DNA of 64,000 nt from Anaeramoeba flamelloides (Eukaryota > Metamonada > Anaeramoebidae), in assembly GCA_027625915.1 (NCBI GenBank), contig JANTQA010000042.1, positions 2,058,001-2,122,000 of the forward strand, in the 5' to 3' direction. The translations under genes were made by a program, and so were the position numbers. The notes under the pieces were generated by a model. It was given only the letters and a program-made list of their open reading frames with translations. It made no database searches and was not told the DNA's origin. Below, in pieces: positions 24,751 to 39,619 of the stretch; the first letter of the stretch is position 1, and each line of letters begins with the position of its first letter.

Positions 24751-26651
24751 AAAAAAATTAGATTTTAGTTAAATTTCAATGAATTTTTTTATTTGTTTTG
24801 AAATTAAGTGGTCTTTTTTATACTCGTAATTTTAGAACTTAATGTATTTTAATTTTTAAGTATATTTTAAGTTTACTTTCTACAGAAACAATAATATTTA
24901 TTTCTTCACCAATGAAAATATTTTTAAATAATAATTCAAAAATATTTTGAATTTGGAACTTTTCAAAAATTGGAAAAATATATCAAACTTTTGAAAAAAC
25001 AATAATACATTTCTAAAAATAGCTTGAAAAGTAAGTTTATGTTAGATATTCATATATTTCCTTTTGTTTTTTTGAGGAATTTATAGACGTTAAAATAGTT
25101 TTTGAATTTATAATTGAAATTATGAAATTTTTTTTTAATATTTATTTGTGGTTGAAATTTACTCTTTTTTCAGTAAAAAGGGGTTTTGTGTGTGTTACCA
25201 ATAATTTTTTTTCAGAAACAAGCTGGTTAAATTATTTTTGTTAATAAATACTGAAAGGATATTTTTAATAATTATCTTAAAAATAAAATTTAAAGATAGT
25301 TTTAGTTTTAAGAATCAATAAAGTAACATATTCACATATTTTTGAAACATTATTTAATCTAAAAGAAAAAACATAATAAATAATTTCAAAAGTTAAAAAA
25401 AAATCCAATTTAATAATTTGTTTTTAATAATAGTATCAAAAAAAAAAAAAAATTAGATACATTAAACTGTGAAAAAATCCTTTAAACCAATTTTTAAATT
25501 CATTATTCTCATTTCAAATTTCAGTAAGGAATTGGTTTTTAATATTTTATATTTTTTTCTTTATTTTATCAGATTTTTTTTTTTTTTCTATTTTTCTTGG
25601 ATAATTTAACATTTGTAATTTTTTTTATTGTAATTTCTAGACCTATGAATATATTTTATTGTTTTAACATTATAGAACCAATGAAAATAATTTTAGAGAA
25701 ATGATATTGATTCCTGTTTGAATTTTCTTATGATATATAAGTGAAGATGAAAATTTACACTGCTGATTTTTTCTATAGAAAACAAAAACAATAAGTTTAT
25801 TTATTTTTCAGAAAATATATTAATTTATGAGTTTTCTTTCAGGTAGGTATCAACTATTCTTTGATATATATATTATTTTTTCTTTTTTCTTCAAAGAAAA
25901 ATTAGGAAAAATAATTGTAATTTTAAAAAAAAATTGTGGAACTTTGACTGAAACAAAGTTTGTTTATCATTTTGAATACCAAAAAAAAAAAAATCAGTAA
26001 TTACAAACAAAAAACCAAGAGTTTTTTAAAATTTTGAACAGATTTGAAAAAAAAATGTATTGATAAAATTATTTCATTCTATTAATAATATTTGAATGTT
26101 CAAATTGTTATATACCATCAACTACTTTTAGTTATCTAAATCTATTTAACTAAATTTAACTTCAGCATAATACCAATAATTCAAAACAAATTTTGATATC
26201 AAGTAAATAGATTACGAATTGAAAAAACGAAAAAGAAAACAGAAAATAAAACAAAAATAAATGATTTTCATATTTTACAAAAATAATTTATTTCCAAATC
26301 AAATGAAATTATAGTCTTGTTCTTCTTTTTAATTGTTTTAACTGTTTCAAAAAACTTGAATTTGAGTTGAATCAAAAAAAAAAAAAAAATTATAAAAAAA
26401 GATATTTATTTGATTATAACCACCAGAAAATGAAAAGAAAAGTAAATGAGTTTTTATAAAAAAAAACAAGTAATTTTGGAAAAGTTTATAAAAAATTGAA
26501 AGATTAGTGCTTTTTTTCTAAGTATTCTAAAAAAGAATTTGAAAGAATGCCAAAAGAAAATGAAAAGAAAATAAAATCAAAAAAAAAAGAATTTTTGAAA
26601 ATAATAGAATGAATAAAACCAAAAACAATTTGATTTAAAATGAGGAAGAGA
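24751..26651. other. Non-coding region between LINE copy 2 and the Q/N-rich ORF
   Basis: AT-rich, with many homopolymers. A single end of the CTTTGACTGAAA family lies near 25937-25966. No gene was seen. Confidence 0.55.
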
Positions 26652-26906
26652 TTAGTTCATATTTCGATTCCATTGTTGTTTTCCTTGCTGCTGATTTTGT
26701 TGCATTTGCTGTATTTGTTGGTTTTGCTGTTCTTGATCCTGTTGTTGTTTGAGATTTTGGTTTTGGTATTGATTTTGGACCTGGTTCTGGTTCTGGTTCA
26801 ATCTTGTATATTTTTGATTATTTTGTCTATTTTGTTGGTTATTATTCTTAGATTGCTTATTATCTTTATTTTGATCATTTCTTCTAAAAGCATCCCCAAC
26901 ATTCAT
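26652..26906 (-). CDS. Small Q/N-rich protein, hypothetical
   Basis: An 84-residue frame beginning MNVGDAFRRND and then almost entirely Gln and Asn, ending in TAA. CAA and CAG codons are mixed, and charged residues are scattered through the repeat, so it reads more like selected low-complexity protein than a simple trinucleotide expansion. No domain was recognised; the composition is prion-like. Its upstream edge lies 78 bp from the TCGCGA inverted-repeat element. It could be a complete small gene, an exon of a larger one, or chance; no splice partner was found. Confidence 0.4.
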   Translation of the reverse strand: MNVGDAFRRNDQNKDNKQSKNNNQQNRQNNQKYTRLNQNQNQVQNQYQNQNLKQQQDQEQQNQQIQQMQQNQQQGKQQWNRNMN

Positions 26907-26984
26907 CTTTTAATATTTAAAACCGAAAACAAAAAACAAAAAAAAAAAAATTAAATTTATATAATTTAATTAAAAAAATTGATA

Positions 26985-28240
26985 AGAGGTTTTAATGATA
27001 ACATGCTTAATTCATAATAAATTTACAAAAATCGCGATAATTTCCATCAAATCGCGATAATATCTGAAAATCGTGATATTCAATATTATCGTGATAATAT
27101 AAAAAATCGCGATAATTATTAAAAAACCGTGATAAATAGCAAGGTATCGCGATTAAAAAGTAATCGCGATATAATAGTAGATATGTTTTTGGGCTAATTG
27201 AGAAATATTTATAAAAAAAATTTTTTTTTGATCAAAAAATAGATTATTGATTAAAAGTTATTCTTTGAAAAAACAACAAAAAAGAATCTTGACACATTTA
27301 AGGAATAGATCAAAGAGTTTTATTGTGTTTTTCTTTTGGTTTGGTTGACAAACCTATCGATCCTTTTAGATCAATAACATTAAGAACTAAAGAGAAATAA
27401 ATCTTTTTTCGGTTAATCGTGGTGTTGGAAATTGCCTTGAATAATTAGCTTCTAAAACAACCAACCCTTTGTCTGTTCTTTAAAGAATGTGTTCTTGGGT
27501 TAAAACATTTTCAATTTTTCTCCGAAAGCTAAAAGGGGTTGGATAACTTATCAAAAGATTTCACAACATCCTTGATAGATGGTCACCTATTATTAAGATT
27601 TTTTATACAATTGTTGTCTTCTTGTTCTTTTTCTTCTTTGAGCATCTATGTATTGGACAGAAAACACAATTACAGCTTAGAAGTTTTTCTTTGATCGATC
27701 ACCAATAAGAAGGAAAATTATTCTTTATTCTTTTTGGCTATTTAAAATTGTGAAGGTAATAACCCCATTGTAAGAAAACAAATCTATCGTATATTCAAGT
27801 GTATTGTTGAAATGGGTTATTATTAGTTTGATCATAAAATTTGTTTGAGATTTTATATTTTGTTAAAAAAAAAAATGAAAAGAAAAAAATGTTTTGTTTC
27901 TGCTACAAACCAAACTCATTCCCTTTATAAAAGTTTTCTGTCTTTCAAAACTTCCAAACACTTGAAGACAGTACACAACTCTTACAAACACTTTCAAACA
28001 TTTTTTAAAGGGTAAGACATTGTAAAAGTCTCAAGACTTTTGTAAAAGTCAAGAGAATTTTTTTAAGGTGATTTCAAAAAAATACTTTTTTATTTTTTCG
28101 CGATAATCTGAATATCGCATAATGTTGAATATCGCGATTTTATGATTTTTCGCGATAAAGTTAGACTAATCGCGATTTTTTAATACTATCGCGATTTTAT
28201 TGTTAATATCATGATAATATATGTTATCATCAAAACCTCT
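26985..28240. mobile_element. Inverted-repeat DNA element with TCGCGA arrays
   Basis: The ends are AGAGGTTTTAATGATAACAT at 26985 and the inverted form (minus strand AGAGGTTTTGATGATAACAT) ending at 28240, with ATA on both outer flanks as a possible 3-bp target duplication. Inside each end is an array of the palindrome TCGCGA in ATCGCGATAA context. The left sites start at 27032, 27052, 27071, 27089, 27107, 27127, 27147 and 27164. The right sites start at 28098, 28115, 28132, 28150, 28170, 28189 and, degenerate, 28209. Spacing is 17-20 bases. The centre has no open frame. Known DNA transposons use subterminal repeats as transposase sites; that role is inferred here. Confidence 0.72.
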
Positions 28241-29481
28241 ATAAGTTTTATATTGATATTAAGTAACTCGTATTTTTTTAAAAAAATAAATTGAAATTCT
28301 TGTCAAAATCTTTAAATTTTTTATTTTGTAAATTGTGTTGTGACAGATGAAATGGATGTGTTAATCTCATGTAAACAATTTATTAATTAGAATCTTATTT
28401 TTTGAAATCCAAAATTCACATATTTCCAAGAGAAAACCAAAAAAAGTAACCTATTAAATTTATCAAAAATTAAGTTAATTCTTGAAAATGGGAAAACAAT
28501 ATTTTTTAGTTTTATATTGGAAAGTATTGATTTTGAAAACAAAATTTTGATTGAATTTTTATTTTTAATGATGAATATTTCAATCCAAATCCCAGCAAAC
28601 GAAATTAATAGAAGTACAGATAATTGAATAAATGAAAATTTGATGGAAGATTAACAAAAATTTATCAAAGAAATTCAGATCTATTTAGTATAAAAAAAAA
28701 TTTGATTGTTTAAAGTTTTGAAAAAAGTCATTTTCTGGTTTTCAAAAGGAAAAAATATAAAAAAATTTTCAATTTTGAAAAATTTTTTTAACAAATCATT
28801 TGGTCTTATTCACAAGAATTGTTATTAACAATTTAAATCATTTTTGTCAATTCAAAAAAAAAAAATTTGAATTTTGAGGATATAATTAATTAATTACTTT
28901 ATTTCCAAATATCTTCAAGAAAATTTTCTATGAAAAATCCAAATTTCATCTTTGAATAAAAGCACAATTTCTGACTAAAAATTTTAAATTATTTGAAAAC
29001 TTTGATCTAAATATCCTTATTAAAATAATACTAATATTTTTCAATTTTTTTGAATAAAACGATTTTTTGGTTAACAAAAAGAATTATCTTAAAAAATAAA
29101 AAAAAACAACTTATTAATATTTATGTTTACAAAGATTTGGTATTGAATAATGATGATGGAAATGGTAATAGACAGAGTAAAAACTTTTTATAATCCGAGA
29201 AATTGAAACAAAATTTTTTGGTTTTCTTTTTCATAGAAAATGAAAAAAATAGTTGTTCTTGGAAAAAAATTTTTCTTTTCTGGGTTTCTTTGTAGGTTAT
29301 ATTTTTTTTGGTATTTGGAATAATAAGTTGAGAATTTCGTCAATAACATATTTTAATATTGTGTCCTGTTTCGGTTAAATACTTATCCCTTAAGGTAAGA
29401 ATGTTTGAAATCGAATCATATAGACCATCTTTTTGGATAAATTGTATTAAGTCGGATTTTAAAGGTTAAACGTATTTAACT

Positions 29482-29515
<34 letters not shown>

Positions 29516-32500
29516 AAATTATTTTTGAATCTTTATTGATTATATTCTGTGTTTTGGGGTTTTTAGATCCAGTTAGATTTAAAGTTAAAGACTTCATCAA
29601 GGTATAAAAGCAAGAATCCTCATGAACAAAAATATTTTTTTTTTGTCATTCAATAAGAAAATTGTAAACTTTGTTGTTATACCTTGATTAGGGATCGACA
29701 AAAAATAATTGAAAATTTTTTAGAATGGAATTTACTCAACAAAAAAAATATCAGAAAGTCAAAAAAGCGAGAATTTTTCATCATTTATAAATCAAAGATA
29801 TTTAAAGTACTCTTCAAGTTCAACAATTCTAAAATATATTTTTTTCCATTTTTCCCTTATTGAATGTCTTTATATTGGGAATGTGGGATACAAAGGGGAA
29901 AAATAAGTGGTTACTTGCTAATATTGAGATACTAAAACGAAAGTATGAGTAACGTAAAAAAAAACGAAAACGTAAAAGCCAAAAAATTAAAAAGTATTAA
30001 AGCAAAGATTAAAAGGTTTTCAATACTGAAAATTTAAAAAATTAGCCAAAAATCCCCAATTGAAAAATAAACATCAATTTTAAAAATTAAATCAAATAAA
30101 AGTATCATGGCTGTGATTTGGTGTTATTAATGAAACGATAACATTTTTGTTTTTTTTTTTTTTCATTTTTTAAAAATTGCTTCTTCTAAACTCTTTTTTT
30201 TTTTTTTTTTTTCCCTTTTTTCCAAATTTTATATGTACAGTAATTCAAATTTGATAAAAAAAAACAAAAAATCCAATGTTTTTCTGATTTGAAATTTTCA
30301 AACACTTTTATTTCTTCAATTTAGATCAAATCATTTTCTTTTCGTATAAAATAGATTTAATCCAATTTAATATAAATTCAATTTGTTCTATAATCAGTAA
30401 ATTTTTGAAAAGTAATGATATTTATATTTGTTTATCTAAAGTAATTTTAAAAAAATCAAAAAAAAAAAAAATCTTTTGGGGATCTTAAAAAAGGACCGAA
30501 TAGAGACGAAACTTCTAAACAGATATATTAAATTCAAATTTTAATTAATACCAATTTAAACTTGGAATTGACTGTTATTATACTCGGTACTTTTTTCTAA
30601 AAAAAAAAAATCGTTTTCTGTTGTTCAATTTTAGAAATATATAATCCAATATATACTGGTTTGATTTAATTCAAATTAATCACTCATCAATATATTAATA
30701 GAAAATGTTAAATTAGAACTATTAACTAATTAAAATGTTTACAATTATTTATAATTTACAATACTTACAAAACAAAAAAAAAAGTAATTATAAATCACTA
30801 AATCAATAAAGAGTTATTTCCAGAATATTGAAGAGAGTAGAACAAAAAAATATATTGATAAATTTGTTGAAAATTGACTTTTACAATTATTGATTTATCA
30901 AATGGTAAGATACCCCAACATGTGTTATTTGAGTTTTTCTATTGAATAAACTCAACTCTAAACTTCTATCAACCATCAGAAAAAAAATTCCCAGATTTAA
31001 GGAAACAGATTTCGTAACTTGAAAAAAGGAAATGAAAACAAAATAAAAAAAACAAAAAGATCAAAATTGTTTTCAAAAATCAAAATTATTTCCAAATATA
31101 ATTTAAAGTGTAGTATTGTTATTCTTTCAACTGTAAAAACATTGTTCCCATTTATTTTGTATTATTAAATATATATATTCAAGAATTCATTGCACGTTTA
31201 ACATTTGGATAAGAATAATTTTAGGAAAATAGCAACCCACAAAAAAATATTCAAGTAAAATTAAAAGTAAAATAAAAAAAAAATGAAAGTTTCTTTAAAT
31301 TAGAAATAAAGTAAAAATCAAATTTTTACTATAATTTCTAACTTTCTATAAATACTATCCTTCGAAATGAATTATTTTTTGACAAGTTTGATACATTTTT
31401 TTCATTTTTACATAATTCAAAATTCAATATTTTGCTAATTATTTCCAAAAAAATTATCTTTCTTTGAAGTAAGAAAATCTTATTCACAGTGCTGAAAGGA
31501 AAACAAAATCTATATAAAAAATAAATGAAATTGACTTTAGAAAATATTTCTAGAAAAGAAAATATTACATTGAAATATTAACAAGAAATATTCTAAACTT
31601 TAATACAGACACTTACACTTTTAAGTCACAAACTATCACCCAAACTTTTGGAACAAAAAAACCTCAAATTTAAGCAAAAAACATTTTCATGATTTTTTTT
31701 TTTTTTCACCGATAATTTTATTAGAATTTGAATTTTGAGTTTAATTTGGATTTTTTTAGATCTTAAATTCCTTTCAAAGTTTATATTTTACAATTATATC
31801 TGACTGTCTATATATTCTTTATTTTACTTGTTTTTAAAATCAATTTTTTCTTTTTGTTTCATCAAAAAATACTGAGAAAAACAACCAAAGAGACAATTCA
31901 AAAACTAGACCAAAAAACTTTTTTATAACCCTAAAAAAATCAACTTGAAAAATAATGTAAAGAAATACCTTCTAAATTTATTATTTCTAAATAACAATGA
32001 ATAACATTGTTTTAGTTATTTTAATAATTTATTAATAACCCAAGAATTACAAGTATCAATAAACTATATTGATATTCCCCAATTATTTTAAATTGTCTCA
32101 ATCAAATAAAAAGAATTCAATTAATTACTAAAATATAAAACAATTAAGAAAAGTTCAAAAATAACTAATTTAAAAAATAATATATTGTGATTCATCTCTA
32201 AATAATTGAAAAAAAATATCAGTTAATCTTTTAAATTTCAAAGAATTAACAAATTAATAAAAACAAAATTAAATGATCAAATTTTTCTCATATTTAATGG
32301 GGAAATATTTGATTTCATTAGCTTGGATTTTTAAAATATGATTATATTTCCAATATTTTCGTTCCTAAAAGTCATCAAAAATTAGTAAAAGTGAGATTAT
32401 GATCACAATAAAAATGATTTAAAAACTTTTCTTTTTTCTTATTTGATCCAAAAATCCAACAAATTCAAAGATCAAATCTTTTTTGATGAAAATTTAATTG

Positions 32501-32852
32501 GAAAAATAATTCTTTTAAAAAATGATAATTCATTTCTCTAAAGTTGAAGAAGGAATTTGTTGATCATCGGGTTTAATGAACCTTTGTATAAATAATTATT
32601 CTATTGGCTTTGGGAAAAAAAATAATTAAGAAGAGTAACTTTTCCCTTAAAAAAAAACCATTCATTTTTTTTGGATTATTTCTTTTTTGAAAAATTTAGA
32701 AACTTTCAATTTTCTTTCTTAATTTCTAAATAACAACTACCCAATTCAAAAAACATTCTTCCAAACAAACAACCAACTTTCAGTTTTCCTCTTTCGAAAA
32801 TAAAAAATAAAAAAAATTTTCCAAATTCTTTGAAATTTCGAATTTTCAGGCT
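28241..32852. other. Long gene-free region
   Basis: Contains dispersed-repeat copy B (28440-29398), an (AT)n run at about 29481-29512 and many poly(A)/poly(T) runs. No coding frame with domain character was seen. The last few hundred bases must hold the RGS-gene promoter; TTTCGAAAATA near 32791 recurs just before the DRAM-type gene at about 61969, possibly by chance. Confidence 0.6.
28440..29398 (+). repeat. Dispersed repeat of about 950 bp, copy B
   Basis: Same-orientation relative of 15674-16612, with the same landmarks in the same order and many small indels. It follows the TCGCGA element by 200 bp. No terminal repeats or coding frame were found. Confidence 0.7.
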
Positions 32853-33850
32853 ATGTCCAAAAAACATTCTTTACAAACAGTAGACTCTTCCCATAACAAT
32901 AGCGGCAACGATGAGTCGAGGAGTTTTGAAGAAAAACAAAAAAAAAAAAACAAAACTAAAAATAAAAAAAAAGAAAAAGAAAAATCTCCTTCATCGAAAC
33001 ACAAAAAAAAAAAAAAAAAAAAAAGGTTTATTAAATAAATTCAAATCAAGAAGGGAAAACAAAAAGTCGAGAAAACAGCAACTCAAAGCAAAAAAACTTG
33101 AAGAAAAACAAAAGAAAAAGAATAAAAAGAAAAATAGCCCAAAAAAAGGAAAAGAAAACAAAGAGAAATTAACGAAAACAAATAAAGAATCAAAGAAGGA
33201 ATCCCCCAACAAAGATCAAAATGAAAACGTAGATTCTAACAAAGAAATTAATAAACCAAAGAATACGGAGAAACACAAACACAAAAACAAGAGAAAAGAA
33301 AAACAAAAACAAAAAGAAAAAAGAAAGGAAAATGAAAAAGAAATGAAAAAGAAAAGGAAGGAAAAAAAGGAAAAGGAAAGCGAAGACCAAAATTTAGAAC
33401 AAGAAAATAACAAAGAAAAAGAAAAGAATAAAGGAAAAGAAAAAGAAAAAGAAAAGAATAAAGAAAAAGAAAAAGAAAAAGATCGAAAAAAAGAAAAAGG
33501 AAAAGAAAAAGAAAATCTCAAAACAAAACAAAAAGAAGAACCTAAAAAAGAGAGCCAAAAAGGTTCTGAACCTGAAGATGATGAAAATTGGACTGAAATA
33601 ACAACAAAGCCAACAATAAATCCCAATAAAAACAAAAAAAATGAACAAGATCTTAAAAAAAAGTCCACTACTAACAACAATAATAATGAAGGCGATAATG
33701 ATAAAGATAATGACAAAGATAATAATAATAAAAATAATAATTTTAATGATAATAATAACAAAGATGATCATAATGGTGGTGATGATAAGGATGAGAAAAA
33801 TGATACTGAACCTTCATACAAAATAGATACAAGATCAAGGCCACGTACAA

Positions 33851-33895
<45 letters not shown>

Positions 33896-36426
33896 CAAAG
33901 TCAAGCCCAAGGTCAAGGCCAACAAAATCAACGCCAAAACCAAAATCAAGCCCAAATAAGAAACCGAATCACAAATCAGAATCTGATTCAAATGCAAGTG
34001 TATCTGATGAATTTGATTCTGACGAAATCTCTGAAACAATCCAAAAAAAAAAAAAAATTAAACAAAAATTTCTCAAGGAAATTGAAGATTTAAATTTGGA
34101 AGAAATCAAATTAGCGATCAAGAAATTAAAATTTGAAAACAACCAATTAGAGAACCAAAACATGAGGGGCAATTTAGATTTAAAGTTGTCGCAAATCCAA
34201 AAAAGGAATCGTGACAAGATGAGTGAAAACGAGAAGATGGAAAGGAAATTAGAGGCATTGAAAAAAAAGGAAGAAGAGTGGAGCCAAATAATTCAAGAAG
34301 AAGAATCGAAGGGCAACAAGTTGATCACTGATGGTGATTTGGAAGAATTAGATTTAAAAATCAAGCAGTTGCAATTCGAGGAAACGAAGATCGATAAGGA
34401 AAACGTCCGGGGCAATTTACAAATGAAAATCCGAGGAGCCAACGATCGACTACGGAAGAAAACACAGGAAGTCGACAAAATGGATCATCAAATAATTGAA
34501 ACGGAAAAAATGATAAAAAGCATCACGCTTGATCTCCAAGAGGAAGAAGAATTTGACTTAGAAAAGAAGGAAAAGGAGTTGGAAGATTTAGAAAATGAAT
34601 TAAAAGGCTATCAAAAAAAAATCAGGGTGTTAGAGTTTGAAAAAAAGAATTTCCAAAAAAAGTTAGATAGCTTAGTTTCCTATTCTGGGAAGGATCGCCT
34701 GATCAATCTCAAATATCAATTATCGAACAAAATACGAGAAAATAATAAATTAAATAATGAAATTGAGGATTTGAAAATGCAATTAAAATTGGAAAAAAGG
34801 CAGCAACAGAATGAAAGCAATTCAAATATCGGCAATGATAAATCGGATAGCAACGTGGAGAATGATGAAACCCAAGGGCGGGGCAAGGGCAACAGCAACA
34901 GCAAACATGGCAAGAACAACAATAACAACAATAATGAATTATTTATGTTCTCAGATCAAAAAAGCTCTGATCTTGAAGATTTGTTTATTAATGAAAGTGG
35001 CACCAACCAAAAAATCCTCAAGTTCCAATCTGAAAATTTAATGAACACCTTTTCTGATGTCAATGCGTTTTTCATTGACTCGATGGAAAAGTTATCCAGG
35101 CAGTCAATCACAATTAATAACGGGGGGCGTTTGGATTCCATTGAAACCTTAAATGGGCTATTACAAATCCCGATCGGTGTAGAATATTTTAAAGAATTTT
35201 TGTCTCAGCAATTAAGCCAAGAATCAATCCTGTTTTGGATCGAAGTCGATCTGTTTACTCGCTCTCGAATTGAAGAAAACTTAATTGAATTTTCGATTGG
35301 TATATATAATAAATTTATCAAAGAAAATTCCTTGTTTGAAATTGAAATTAATCATCAAACTTTAAAGGCGATTGAGGGCGATATCAAAAACGAAAATTAT
35401 AGTTTTGATATGTTTGACGATGCCAAAGAGGAAATATACCGACATTTAGAAAAAAACTTTTTCCCAAAATTTTTAAAATCAGATTTGTTTTTGGAATTCC
35501 AATCAAAATACAAAACAGACAAAAACTTTTTACGAATTAAGGATTTGAAAACGGGCAAAATAGTCGCCAACGAAAAGGATAACTCCGCGCTAAATATCAT
35601 ATACAGTAGACTCAGCCAAATCAAGGACCGGAATCCTCTCATAATCTCCCAAAAATTAATAAAATCATTGATCGACATGCTTCATGCACATTATTCTGTT
35701 TCCACGGAGCAGATAGATTGCGAGCTGGTTTTCCAATCGATCCCGTTCAGAAGATTTCTGGTGGCAACGTCTGAATTGCAGAATATTGATCATAGCGACA
35801 TTGTCAATTTCAATCACCTGCAAAAGCTATCCTTTTGGTTAAATATCTACAATACCCTAATTTTGCATGGCGCAATAGTTAACCAAATACCCACCGATAA
35901 GGTTTCCCTCTTGAAGTTTTTACAAGAAAATAAATATAAAATCGGCAAGTATTGCTTTTCCTTATATGATATCAAATATGGTATACTATTGGGCAACCCC
36001 AATAAAAAATTGAAAATAAATAACAAGTATCTTTTGGAAAAGGAAATAACAGATTCCGTTAAATTGTTGCAAAAGGATAAAAGAGTCGTTTTCGCTTTGG
36101 TTTCTTTAACCTCACAATCGCCAATCATTAAAACCTATTATCCAGAGTCCATAAATACAGAATTAGAGGAAACTACAAAAATATTTCTATCAAAAAATAT
36201 TTCAATAGATAAAAAAAATTCCAAAATTTTACTTCCCTTAGAAATTTATACCTATTCTAACTTATTTGGCGAAACTATTTATCAAATTTTAGAATACGTC
36301 TCTCAATTTTTATCAAAAGAGGACCAATCAATTTTATTGAATGAATATAATGGGTATAGTGTAAAATATTCTAGATACAAATATTTTCCTGTCATAGAAT
36401 TTGATTCTAATAATCAAATTCTTTAA
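32853..36426 (+). CDS. Lys/Glu-rich coiled-coil protein with RGS and DUF547 domains
   Basis: The main frame from 32911 encodes 1171 residues. In that numbering: Lys/Glu-rich tail 1-220, Asn/Asp-rich 250-300, Arg-Ser repeats about 310-345 (from AAGGTC-type repeats), predicted coiled coil about 385-650, RGS domain about 740-867 (FKEFLSQQLSQESILFWIEV) and DUF547 about 918-1135 (KLSFWLNIYNTLILHGAI). RGS domains speed GTP hydrolysis by G-alpha subunits, so a role in G-protein signalling is likely; DUF547 has no settled function. The start is uncertain. The ATG at 32853 opens a natural-looking frame (MSKKHSLQTVDSS), but a 22-A run at 33003-33024 puts it one base out of register with the rest; starting at 32911 avoids this. 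TTTTCAG just before 32853 could be the acceptor of a 5' UTR intron. Confidence 0.88.
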
Positions 36427-39400
36427 AATATATTTTCTATTTATTTATATCAATATATCTATGTGTGGGGGGGTGAGGGTGTGGATGTATGTATATGTAT
36501 GTAATCATTATAATATTGTTAAAATTTTATTATGATAATATTTTGTCAATGAATGGATAAAGAAGAATTACTTATATTATACATATCATAATTATGATCT
36601 TTCAAAAAAAATAAATATTTTCTTTATTATTTTTTGGGAAATTGATCTTTTTACTTTATATTTAAAATTAGTGAATTTGAAAATAAAATTTTAATTACAA
36701 GTTGATCTTAAAAGATTAATCTGAAATTTTAATTTCTTTTTGTTTTTTTTTCTTTTTATCAATACTAATCCATATACCTTACCAATGGAAAAATAATAGA
36801 TACATTTTTCATATTTTATTATAAAATTTGTTTTTGAACTTTGAAATTTTTTAGATAAATTTTGAACCTTAGAAACTCCACTCTCATCAAATATCATTCT
36901 TAAAATTAACATTTCAATTTTTTAAATATAAGTTATAATCAGTTTTTTTTCATTTGAAAATTAAATATTATATTTTTTTTATGTTGAAGTCTTTATTTCT
37001 TTTGATTTAAAATCCCCAGACATGAAATTTTGGGCAATTGAAGGTCTTTTATTATTAGCATATTTTTTTTACGTATATAATGAATATGTTTATTTTAAGT
37101 TCTGATAGTACTGAAGTCAATGTAATAAATAGAAAAAATGGTTTTTAATATTCTGAAATTCATTATAAGAAATTACCGAGGACTCAAATCAAAAAAGGCA
37201 AAACAAAATCTCAATTTATTTATAATTTTCAAAATATGATATTTAGTCACTTTTTATCTTTCTGGTATTAATGTTTTATTTTTTTTTAATCTAATTGATT
37301 CAATAATATTGTTATCAATTTATTCTACGTTAGGCTAAAAAAATGACGAATAATAACATATTAACTAATATGATTTAATTAGCTTATACTTGAGAGACTA
37401 CTTGAGACTTGTTTTCTCACTTACAATTTTGGCAATTTTCATATTGTAAATTCTTTTTTTTTTTTTTTTATTTAAAATAATCTTTTGAGGATAATGGTGA
37501 GAGTTTATATTTAGTAAAATGAGAAGATTTGTAGGATAAACCAAATTAGTAAATTTTATATAGATCAAGTATAGTAGCTTATACTAATTTTTAAAAAAAA
37601 AAGAAAATTAAAAAGAGTCTTTTAATCATCCAATTCATCCAATTTGAATGTTTTTAACAAACAACAATAATAAAAAATATCAGTTAAATATTTCTAGATC
37701 AAATTGATCAATTTATTTGTGTTTGGTAATTTAAAGATGATTTGGGGAAATTCTGTATCAGTGAAAATTTTTAAAAATTATTTAAAAAAATTCTTAAGTT
37801 TTTTTACATTTGTTCTTATTTAATATTCAGGATAAAATAGGAAATAGATTATATATTTTTTGTTTGTTTTGAATTTTTATTTTAATTATTGGTATTAAAT
37901 AACTTGTTTCAAATAATAATTCTTACAATTTTGTTCATTTCTCAAAAAGAACAACAGATATAACCCTTATCATCCGGAATTTGCCAAAATTCATCAAGTT
38001 ATAAAATAAAAGATTTAAAATGATATTAATGCACTGATATATTTATTTTCTTATTTGTCTTTAATTCAGATTTTAATTATAAGAAACAATCAAATAATAC
38101 CAAAGATAAAATAGTTCTGAATAGTAATTTTTTTTGTTTTTGAAAAAAAAAATAATAATTAGTCATTTTTTACATTTTCTTTAACGATTTTTATTTTATT
38201 TTAAATTTTTTAAATAAGAAATTTTTTTATAATAATATAAATTCAAAAACTCAATAAATTGATTTTTTAAGAATAAAAATTAAACAACGTTGTTAATTTT
38301 ATGATATATATATATATATATATATCTGAGATGATTTCATTTTTTTCTTCGGATAAATTTTTAATAAAAATTAACTCAAGAAAAAAGTGTAATTCATTTC
38401 TTTAGGCCAAAATTAATTATTTAAATGAATAATTTTCTAAAATCTTGAATTTAACAATTAAAAATATGAAAAAACAAAAAATACAACAAAACAGAAAAAA
38501 AATTGTTAAATAATTTCATTTCTTAGATTGAAATTAAATAAATACAGACGTTTTTCATAGATAAAATAATCAGCCATAAATTTAAAATAAGAATTATAAA
38601 GGACTTTTAAATAATTTTAGAAATAATCTTCAAAATCACCAATTTTTTTTTTTATTTCGTTATTTGTAAAAATTTGAAAAAAATCATTTTTAAAATCTGA
38701 ATTTTTCAAAATAAATAATCCAGAAAATTGGAAATGATTTTTTAACTATGTTCTCTTATTCAATAATATTACTTATTTTATATCTAGATTTTAAAAAATC
38801 AAAAATTAAAAAATAGTAAAAATTAAAAAAAAACAATCAATTATTTATATGACTTGAACTATTGGCCAAATTATTTTAAATTTGAAAAAAATATCTATTA
38901 AAAAAATTTCACAAATTCTACAATGAAAAAAAAATAATTAATTCTTCAAAATTTAATTTCTATTTTTTTTTAATTTTAAATTATTTAGAATCAAATATAA
39001 ATATTTCAATTGGGTATTAATCAACAGATAAAACAATCTTTTTGTGTGGTGTTTTAGCAGATCTTTTGTAATTAATAAATTATTTAATCAAGAATTTTAA
39101 GCAAGTTGGGTTGCAAAGGTCCCCAAAATAATTACAGTAAAGTGTGATGTTTTTTATCCGTAAAAATAGAAATTTTTAATCTTTAGACAAACTATTCCAA
39201 ATAAAAAAAAAAATTACACAAAAAAATAATATATTAAGAAAAATTTTTTAATGATAAAAATTTTTTTCAAGTTATTTTTTTATTGTATGTAACCATACAA
39301 TTTTTAATTGTAAATATTTCTTTTCAAGATTAATTTTTATAAATTCTATATCATATAATCTTTTGATAACAATTTAAATTGCATAATTTGGTTTGAAGGT

Positions 39401-39582
39401 AATTAGTATATATGGGGTTCTAAGGGATATAAATAAACTCTTTTCCAGTCAAAGTGTCCTTGTTTTATTGAAGAAATAGAACACATTCTATGAGTATAAT
39501 TCATTATCCCTCTCAACTAAAATTTCAATTTTTAGATCAAAATCATTTTTTCTCATTTTGCAATTTTTTTTTTTGTATTTTG

Positions 39583-39619
<37 letters not shown>
